64,000 bases of DNA from Siphonodentalium dalli (lineage: Eukaryota; Mollusca; Scaphopoda; Gadilida; Siphonodentaliidae), in the NCBI GenBank assembly GCA_032622095.1, contig CP136066.1:193490816-193554815 (forward strand). Direction: 5' to 3'. Positions 57,300 to 64,000 of the stretch are shown in pieces. Position 1 is the stretch's first letter; each line of letters starts with the position of its first letter. A program made the translations under genes and the position numbers. Below the pieces are notes generated by a model, which was not told where the DNA came from, made no database searches, and saw only the letters and a program-made list of their open reading frames with translations.

Positions 57300-58110
57300 T
57301 AAGAAGGAAACTGTCCTATTTTTCCAGGTTACCCCATTAAAAATATATGTATCGCAGTCAAACAAGAACATTCCATGCTAAATAAGCCAACTAGTTCTTG
57401 GCCCTGCCATACATATTTTAAGAATTACTATGTTGTGAAATAGTTATGTCTCTGGCAATGCCCTTATTCGACTTTGTGATGCCATTTTCACAAATCTGTC
57501 ACCCAAGGTAATTTCCTACTAAATATAAGCAAAATAGGCCATTTCATTCTTGCATAGAAGACGTATGATGAATTACTATGGAGAGAAAGAGTAATGTAGC
57601 TGGCCTTGCACCTACTTGACCTGGTGACCCTGATTAAACAAATCTGAATCACACATCACCAAAGGAGCCTCAATATTAAATGTGAACTAAATAGAGCTGG
57701 TGGTTCTTTCAAAGAACACTTTTCAAGTTTGCCAAATATGTTCTGGTGAAGTGTTGGGTGTGGGAGAGTTAAATGTCCTGTTGAAAGATTTGAACAATAC
57801 ATATGATAGATTGATGTTGTAATTGGGAATTAATTACCTCTAGCAGATCTCCAGGAAATGTTTATAAAAATGTCAGACTTCACTTGCAATTTTTAATATT
57901 TTGTGGAGTTATGTCCCTGCCCACATTTGACCCAGTGACCTCATTTGAACAAATATGAATGTGAGTCACCTAGGCAATATCCACACCAACTATGAACCCA
58001 TTCGGTCTTATGGTTCCAGAGGAGAAGTTTAAAGAATTGTTGACGGACGGACGAGGAGTGATGACTATAGCTCCACCAGAGACTTTGTCTCAGGTGAGCC
58101 AAAAACTATT
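57300..58110 (+). repeat. Degenerate ~160 bp dispersed repeat
   Basis: Repeats of TTATGTC(C/T)CTG, TTTGACC(C/T)(A/G)GTGACC, CATTTGAACAAAT(A/C)TGAA and the 'atatccacaccaa' phrase, ending in GACGGACGGACGAGGAGTGA and CTCAGGTGAGCC. Another stretch lies at 59,340-59,660. No coding. Confidence 0.75.
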
Positions 58111-58419
58111 GAAATTATAGAATGACTCCCCCCCCCACTTTGGATCCCAAAATGCAACAGAATTCAAACTTTTTAATGGAAGGGGAAGAACTCCATCTTT
58201 AATATATAGAGTTATTCCCCCTGCATTGAAAATAATTTAGCTTTTTACTGCAATCGAGATGACAAAACTCTTTGGCAACTCAATAAAAACAACATGTCCA
58301 CAGTTTATTATACTGGATAAGTTGATAATAGAATGTTTTGGAGCTTGCTCTTTCAAATGGTATATAATATGCCATATATTTTATATAATGTAATCTGGGG
58401 GTTAAAAAATTAAGTAGTT

Positions 58420-58985
58420 TACTATTTTATATTCATTTTAGTCTATGTAATTAATTTTGAGAAAACAAATTACATCTCATTGAACAATTCCACCCCCTCA
58501 ACCCATGGGGACATCCCTGCAAGAATAGGACATCTGTGATTTATTGGATGCTTGTCTACATTTACCTAACAATATTTCATTAACCTTGAAAGCCAGTGCA
58601 TTCTCTTAGGTGAGGCTACCTGTGGGACACTCACATATATAAGACAATGCACTGGCATGATACTAGTACTTTGTTATAAATAATAAATATTGGACAAATA
58701 TTAAAACTAGGAGCTCATTTCTCTTGATCAATGGTCTATTATTTTATATTCATTTTATTTTAGTATATGTAATTGGTTTTGGAAAAACAATTACATCTCA
58801 ATGAACAAATCTGAGAAATTTGCCCCCTCCCCAAACATGTGGGGACATCCCTGCGAGAATAGGACATGTGTGATTTATTTGGATGTCTGACTATATTGGC
58901 CTAACAATATTTCCTTGATCTTGAACCCCAGTGTATTCTCTTATATATAGGAGAATACACTGATGCAGGGTCTTTATTGCTGCAC
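58420..58985 (+). repeat. ~318 bp direct duplication with hairpins
   Basis: CATGGGGACATCCCTGC or its GTGGGGACATCCCTGC variant, AGAATAGGACAT and CCTAACAATATTTC occur twice. Each copy ends in a CAGTG(C/T)ATTCTCTTA hairpin related to the 29.1-29.3 kb element. Confidence 0.8.
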
Positions 58986-59339
58986 CAGCATAGCTCTGGT
59001 AATGAAATGGTTAATACTAATACTATTATAAAATGTGTACACTGTCAAACAGTTAGAGTTGTACTTGAGATTGCTGTAAACACATAGGATTAAATTTCAT
59101 TCACACACATCTTTCTCTCTTAGCCTGATAAATGTGGATATTGAGATAAAAGTTAATTACTTTATAAAGACTGGACACACAGCTGTGAGCACTGTGGCAT
59201 GTCATATAACTAAAGTGTAAGGCTTTTAATGGGGTGAACCTTGCAGGGATCTCTGGTGTGGGGTGGCAGGGACATGCAGTGGTGGGGAAGGTGGGGTGGA
59301 GAGGGGGGGCAAGGGTTTAAAACAAGGATTTTAATTAAC

Positions 59340-59660
59340 TTTTTTTTAAGAGTTATGTCCCTGGGCCCTGGCTCTGCCCCTATTTGACCCAGTGACCCCA
59401 TTTGAACAAATCTGAACCCCAGTCACACAAGGACTATCCATACCAAATGTAAGCTAAATCGGTCAAATGGTTCAAAAGAAGAAGTCATTCTAAGAATTAC
59501 TATGGAGGAATAGAGTTATGGCCCTGGTTTCTCAACTAATCAACCTGGTGACCTCATTTTAACAAATCTGAATGTGAGTCAACTAGGGAATATCCACACC
59601 AAATATGAATCCATACGGCCTTATAGTTCAGTAAAAGAAGTCGTTCTAAGGGATCAGAGC
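59340..59660 (+). repeat. Second stretch of the ~160 bp dispersed repeat
   Basis: Two units starting at GAGTTATG(T/G)CCCTGG (about 59,351 and 59,513), with CTCATTT(T)AACAAATCTGAA and (A/C)TATCCA(T/C)ACCAAAT. Confidence 0.75.
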
Positions 59661-60147
59661 ACAAGTTACCAAACTTAGTGAGGTTCCTCTCCCCTGGTGT
59701 TCAGCTGCTGATAAATTAAAATCGATGGTGCTGCAGGAATTAATTTTGATTACAGTTTTGTTTTGTTATTTGTATGGGGGGGGGGGGGTGTCCCATGTGA
59801 TCGGCCAGATGGATGGTATATATAGGGGTACCATCTCCCAATCAAAACATGCAGGTGGTAGTTGCGGCAATGGCAGTGCGCGAAGTCCCAAATTGATGGG
59901 AGTTTTGATTACTAAGATCAGTCTGTGGATATGATGAACGATTGTACTGTCTCAAAATAATCACTTATTCAAGGAAAATTCTTCAAATGTGATAGCTCCC
60001 ATCTACAAGTGATGAGAGACATCCGAGACTGCCTATGGGAGACTCGTATATATAAGAGAATGCATTGGAACATTGGCAAAATTTCAGTAAACTCTCTAGT
60101 CGTGGAAGGGTTAAAGATGGTGTATATCTTTCCCTAACTGTCTGTAT

Positions 60148-60455
60148 GCAGTATTGCCCTAAATAATTGACTCCCTTACCACAGCAGATGATTATGGGTA
60201 ACTTTTCAGGATTTAGTCGGAAATATGGCTTGTTTCCATTCACCGGAAAGCTCTCAGTGAGAGTTATGGGAGAGTTATGAGAATTATGGGTAACTTTTCA
60301 GGATTTAGTCGGAAATATGGCTTGTTGCCATTCATCGGAAAGCTCTCATTGAGACCTTTCCGATGAATGTCAACAAGCCATATTTATGACTAAATCCTGA
60401 AAAATTACCCATAATTCTGCTGTGGTTAAGGAGTCGATTATTTAGGGCAATACTA
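60148..60455. mobile_element. Palindromic MITE, TGCCCTAAATAAT family, copy 1
   Basis: Left end CAGTATTGCCCTAAATAAT + TGACTCCCTTACCACAGCAG and right end CTGCTGTGGTTAAGGAGTCG + ATTATTTAGGGCAATACT. TTCAGGATTTAGTCGGAAAT and its complement fill the arms, and part of the left arm is repeated. Confidence 0.85.
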
Positions 60456-60519
60456 TAGTTGATGTGTGGATATATACATATACTTATTTAGGACTCGGTA
60501 TTTTTTATTCATACAAATA

Positions 60520-60760
60520 GCTTTCTGGTGAATGGCAACAAGCTGTGGTTAAGGAGTCGATTATTTAGGGCAATACTATAGTTGATGTGCGGATATATAC
60601 ATTCACTTATTTAGGACTCGGTATGTTTTATTCATACAAATAGACAAATAGCTTTCTGATGAATGGCAACAATCCATATTTCTGACTAAATCCTGAAAAA
60701 ATTCCCATAATTCTGCTGTGGTTATGGAGTAGATTATTTAGGGCATTACTGTACGGTATA
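60520..60760. repeat. Duplicated right arm of the same MITE
   Basis: AGCTTTCTG(A/G)TGAATGGCAA, CTGCTGTGGTTA(A/T)GGAGT and a 'gcggatatatacat' segment recur directly after copy 1, i.e. tandem partial copies. Confidence 0.75.
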
Positions 60761-60769
60761 TCATTAAAG

Positions 60770-61595
60770 ATACGGGAGGCCTTGGAAGTGGGTATGCTGT
60801 TAAAATATTCACCTCAGTCAAAAACAGAAAGAATAGTAAATTATAGACAGACTTTGTTCTCACACCAATCAGAAATATGGCATAAACAGTATGTTATTGT
60901 CAATTTTGTTTGCTTTGTTATGTAGACAAAAGCAAAAAAAGTTACGTTTCCTGGCTTTTGTTTAGATCCGGATATGGCAAACATAAAGAGCGTTATGTGT
61001 TACTGTTTTCCTGATATGGAAATAATCATTTATATCATTTTTGTGTGATTAACCAATAGAATTGTGCTGTGTTATGTAACCAGAAGCATAACTTCTGTAA
61101 CACCAGCAGGCTGTTGTTTATGTACACCATTGTACGTCTTAACAAAATACTATTTACGCGTTGATTATGTTTACCATATGAACAAAATTATATACATTTT
61201 AATATTCCTTCTGTTGATGGCGATTTGAACAAATATGAATATTGCTGCAACGAACGCCGCCCGTTCCTTTAATCACAAAATTAGTGTTCACAAATGATTC
61301 ACCACCTGAATTATCATAATCAATGTGTTTATAACTGGAAATAAGAGCTCATTTTAAACTAAAATTCAGTTTTATAGCTAGATGAGTCAAATACTCATTA
61401 GACATGTAAACTTGAGAAAACATTTTTGTTTTGCTCTTTGACATATGCTCATCTTCAGAAATTACTTGATTTCCTGTACCATGATACACATCACACGATA
61501 TGAGTCAATATGATATCGTTTGAAAGTGTATTGTGACACACTGAATTCACGATAAATCATTACAGCCCGAAAGCAGTTTCAAACACTGCTGTACA
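60770..61595. other. Non-coding stretch
   Basis: No gene or long repeat seen. Confidence 0.4.
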
Positions 61596-61598
61596 AGT

Positions 61599-61850
61599 AC
61601 AGTAATGCCCTAAATAATCGACTCCTTAACCACATCATAATTATGGCTAATTTTTCAGGATTTTGTCGGAAATATGGCTGGTTGCCATTCATCGGAAAGC
61701 TCTCACTGAGGGGATTTACAACTCGTAACCAGCTTATAGCGGAATTTACAAAATGAGTCCAGTAAATTAGGTCTGGACCGAGCCTTTGGCGAGTTTTGTA
61801 AATTCCGCTATAAACTGGGGATGAGTTGTAGATTCTATATATTACTTGAT
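61599..61850. mobile_element. MITE left arm joined to a nested hairpin
   Basis: CAGTAATGCCCTAAATAATC to TTCATCGGAAAGCTCTCA matches the MITE family. At about 61,712 it changes to a hairpin pairing TATAGCGGAATTTACAAAA with TTTTGTAAATTCCGCTATA. The other MITE arm is absent. Confidence 0.7.
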
Positions 61851-62269
61851 CCAACAACCTCGATAAAACATACTTAAATCAACAAATTGGACTTTAATCT
61901 AACATCAGCTTCTATAACGCATTCAATGAGGTTTCATGTAACTATGTGTTGTTCGCCCTCATAAAGAAATAGTCCAGATAACTAAAGACTCGTATTTAAT
62001 GACATAACTTTTCAAACTCTTCATTTATTATAGTTTGTTGTAAAATATTGGAAGCCATAGTAGTGTACGGAATGTAAACAGACGACAAACCTGAAGTCAA
62101 AGACCACCTGGCACTATATTCTGTTATTAAACGAACGTTTAATATCACAATTTATAGAATGGGTTTATTGAATGGAATAAGGGTACGATCAAGTAATAAT
62201 TATAATTTTTACGCCATTTCTATTTATTTTATAACAGTATTAACTAAATATTGATAATTGTCTTGTTCA

Positions 62270-62425
62270 GAGCTACATAATCTGACTGAATGCCCCAAAA
62301 TTACTAATGTATTTCTTCGGCTTCGGGGTGAAAATCATTTGAATTGAGTCGAGGAACCCACCCATCAAAGCTGAGAGTTATCAGATTTTGATTATTAAAA
62401 TCTATTATGTTTTCACCACCTTAAG
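62270..62425. mobile_element. Fragment of TTAA MITE family 2
   Basis: GAGTCGAGGAACCCACCCAT + CAAAGCTGAGAG and CTTCGGGGTGAAAATCATTTG match the arms of the 36.9 and 49.6 kb copies; no intact ends. Confidence 0.65.
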
Positions 62426-62722
62426 TATTTGGCTGCCTGGCAAAAAATTTGCTGATTTCTTCCAGAAATAGTAGTCAAAGCTCCCCGTATGATCAGTGCA
62501 TGAGCGGTGATTGCATTTAACTTCTGAATATAAGATGATGAAAAGTGTTGTCATCAACAAGAATACGATATGTTGTGCTAGTTGATGTGCGGATACATAC
62601 ATCTACTTTATGTTTTATTCATACAAATAGACATGTTGTATGGCACAATGCTGGTTACAAATGGAAATACTATGTGTTTACATTTGTGATAACATGTGTT
62701 GGAAAATTCCAATTTGAACTAG

Positions 62723-62790
62723 GAATCACCAAATACGGAAGCTGTAAACCATCCCCAGTCATCGTCCAAACTGCCAAGAAAAATCGTTAG
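62723..62790 (+). CDS. Possible 3'-terminal exon of an unrecognised plus-strand gene
   Basis: After an acceptor-like TTTGAACTAG at 62,713-62,722, a short frame reads ...ITKYGSCKPSPVIVQTAKK... to a TAG at 62,788-62,790, with AATAAA at 62,851-62,856. Codons in this stretch end mostly in C or G, unlike the AT-rich surroundings. The upstream part of the open frame overlaps a dispersed repeat and is not coding. I do not recognise the peptide and no upstream exon was found. It could equally be chance. Confidence 0.2.
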
Positions 62791-62838
62791 TATAGGATTT
62801 TTTTGACAAATATATGGTGATTGGTATTGTTGTGAATA

Positions 62839-62844
62839 TTTATT
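62839..62844 (-). terminator. Candidate poly(A) signal for MVD
   Basis: Minus-strand AATAAA, about 570 bp beyond the stop. No closer canonical hexamer was noticed, but variants were not scored. Plus-strand AATAAA overlaps the same neighbourhood (62,851). Confidence 0.25.
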
Positions 62845-63107
62845 TGTATAAATAAACTGAATTGGATAACTAAATTGGCTTATAGAGAAATTCAGTTTGT
62901 TGACTTATTCTTGTAACTGTATGATACTGGCACCGTCAAATCAGATTACGTATCTTTAAACTTTTAATGACTGCGGAAATTGTAGACCTATGCAAAGCGA
63001 TTCCCTTTAGATATAGAAGATTCACTGTGATTAGCCATGATCCATGGTGTGTCGCGGTGATTCATAGTCTATATAGAATAAGGTTTGAATAAAACTGACA
63101 CCATCAT

Positions 63108-63290
63108 ACAGTGATGCCCTAAATAATCGACTCCTTAACCACAGCAGAATTATGGGTAATTCTTCAGGGTTTAGTCGGAAATATGGCTTGTTGCCATTCA
63201 TGGGAAAGCTCTCACTGAGAGCTTTTCGATGAATGGCAACAAGCCATATTTCCAATTATTTAGGGCACTATCATATGTTGATTACACCAT
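63108..63290. mobile_element. Palindromic MITE, TGCCCTAAATAAT family, short copy
   Basis: CAGTGATGCCCTAAATAAT at the left and ATTATTTAGGGCACTAT at the right, with GGAAATATGGCTTGTTGCCA and complement in the arms. It lies 120 bp beyond the MVD stop codon and may be part of that gene's 3' UTR. Confidence 0.8.
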
Positions 63291-63413
63291 AGCGCTCACT
63301 AAACCTCACCACTGAAGCTTTCGGTGAAGAGCAGGTCACCGTGAATCACTTTCCCAAAAAAATCAACACAGTGTTAAGTGATTTTGCTGATCAAACTCTA
63401 TTTACGTATTGTA

Positions 63414-64000
63414 TCAACAATCTTGTAGATAGACAGGCAATCCATCCCCGCCTAACAGGGACTGATCAGGGTCCTCAATCACCTCGGGTCCATTTCCGGG
63501 TTTCGTATATATTATGTACTGAAGACCGCCCGGCATTACATCCATGGACAGATGATCCACATCAGCTTGTAGTGGATTCTCTACATCAGCTGAAATTCCT
63601 CTGATAAAATCATTCGCTATGTTGCTGTCTGGAGGGAATAAGTGAGCCACTAGTGACAAAAACCTTGGGACGTCTTCGTCCATAAGAAACACACAAGCAT
63701 TTGGACCAGCATCAAATGTGTAAGCAACATTCACCTTGTTGCACATCTTGTTGTATTTGTGGACGAGAGATATTATTTTTCTTGACGTATCTGTCAAATA
63801 ACAGATAGGAGGGTATGTGTCGAGGCAAACTGAATGGAGTTGATTGCTATCCTTCATAGTAAGCTCAGCAAATGCTTCAAAGTCCTTATCTTCTATTGCC
63901 TTCTCCATCTTTTTCAGACTGCTCGCAAGATTATCCACCCTATGTTTGTATAACTGGCTCGTTTCCACGGTTACTTGCATGCCTTCTGTACTGCTAATAG
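63414..64000 (-). CDS. MVD: Diphosphomevalonate decarboxylase, C-terminal half (partial, runs off window)
   Basis: This enzyme converts mevalonate 5-diphosphate, with ATP, to isopentenyl diphosphate, ADP, phosphate and CO2: the last step of the mevalonate route to sterols and other isoprenoids. The frame is readable as ISSTEGMQVTVETS and then 180 more residues. ELTMKDSNQLH (39-49, counting from the M at 63,980), CLDTYPPICYL (52-62) and AYTFDAGPNACVF (86-98) are hallmark MVD blocks. The Asp in TFDAGPN (bases 63,711-63,713) is the known catalytic aspartate of the family and is kept. PGGLQYIIYT and a GGDGLP tail give a normal C-terminus. This is about half of the usual ~400 residues; the N-terminal GHMP-kinase half lies beyond base 64,000. 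SST-x-GM is conserved, so the exon probably continues past the edge; an acceptor-like TATTAG at 63,994-63,999 is an alternative. No breaks are seen in the visible part. Confidence 0.95.
   Translation of the reverse strand, partial: ISSTEGMQVTVETSQLYKHRVDNLASSLKKMEKAIEDKDFEAFAELTMKDSNQLHSVCLDTYPPICYLTDTSRKIISLVHKYNKMCNKVNVAYTFDAGPNACVFLMDEDVPRFLSLVAHLFPPDSNIANDFIRGISADVENPLQADVDHLSMDVMPGGLQYIIYTKPGNGPEVIEDPDQSLLGGDGLPVYLQDC

Overview
Everything here was read by hand from the bases, so boundaries are approximate unless an exact target-site duplication (TSD) or codon is cited. The window is gene-poor, AT-rich animal DNA. The three kinds of coding evidence (a large Mab21/cGAS-like receptor gene, the catalytic half of a mevalonate-pathway enzyme, and small intronless genes in a sea of MITEs), the abundant foldback elements and the dispersed ~160-170 bp tandem repeats all suggest a marine invertebrate, most likely a bivalve mollusc. 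That taxonomic call is inference. I saw no rRNA, tRNA, CRISPR array, viral gene or intact transposase.

Layout. 1-4.9 kb: non-coding, with short tandem repeats, a ~750 bp foldback (2.54-3.3 kb) and a hairpin (4.34-4.48 kb). 4.94-7.22 kb: the only large gene, a Mab21/cGAS-like nucleotidyltransferase (cGLR). 7.2-10.1 kb: a TIR element and a probable retrotransposon tail. 10.1-21.0 kb: a degenerate ~350 bp tandem array, a poly-G-ended transposon, and a 3.36 kb segment present twice at roughly 99% identity, carrying arrays of short palindromes all centred on CTTAAG. 22.6-24.35 kb: an AT-rich higher-order repeat. 24.58-24.91 kb: first copy of a small ParB/sulfiredoxin-fold-like gene. 25.2-31.9 kb: hairpin elements and two minisatellites.

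32.16-36.03 kb (block A), 45.55-52.09 kb (block B) and 56.37-57.07 kb (block C) are copies of one ancestral segment. Blocks A and B each end in a ParB-like gene on the minus strand with a conserved TATA box. Comparing the blocks gives empty sites for several insertions and shows directly that two MITE families duplicate TTAA (piggyBac-like). Between A and B lies a 4.9 kb near-complete palindrome (37,657-42,569) with perfect ends and a 4 bp TSD. 53-63 kb: more tandem repeats and MITEs. 63.41-64.0 kb: the C-terminal half of diphosphomevalonate decarboxylase on the minus strand, running off the window.

The genes do not form an operon or pathway. The most interesting signals are: (1) the three-member ParB-like family, in which two recent copies differ more inside the coding region than in their own 5' flank, mostly at amino-acid-changing positions; (2) a transposon family with CAGGGG...CCCCTG ends that expand into long poly-G/poly-C and has exact 7 bp TSDs at all three copies; (3) the giant palindrome; and (4) the CTTAAG palindrome arrays.
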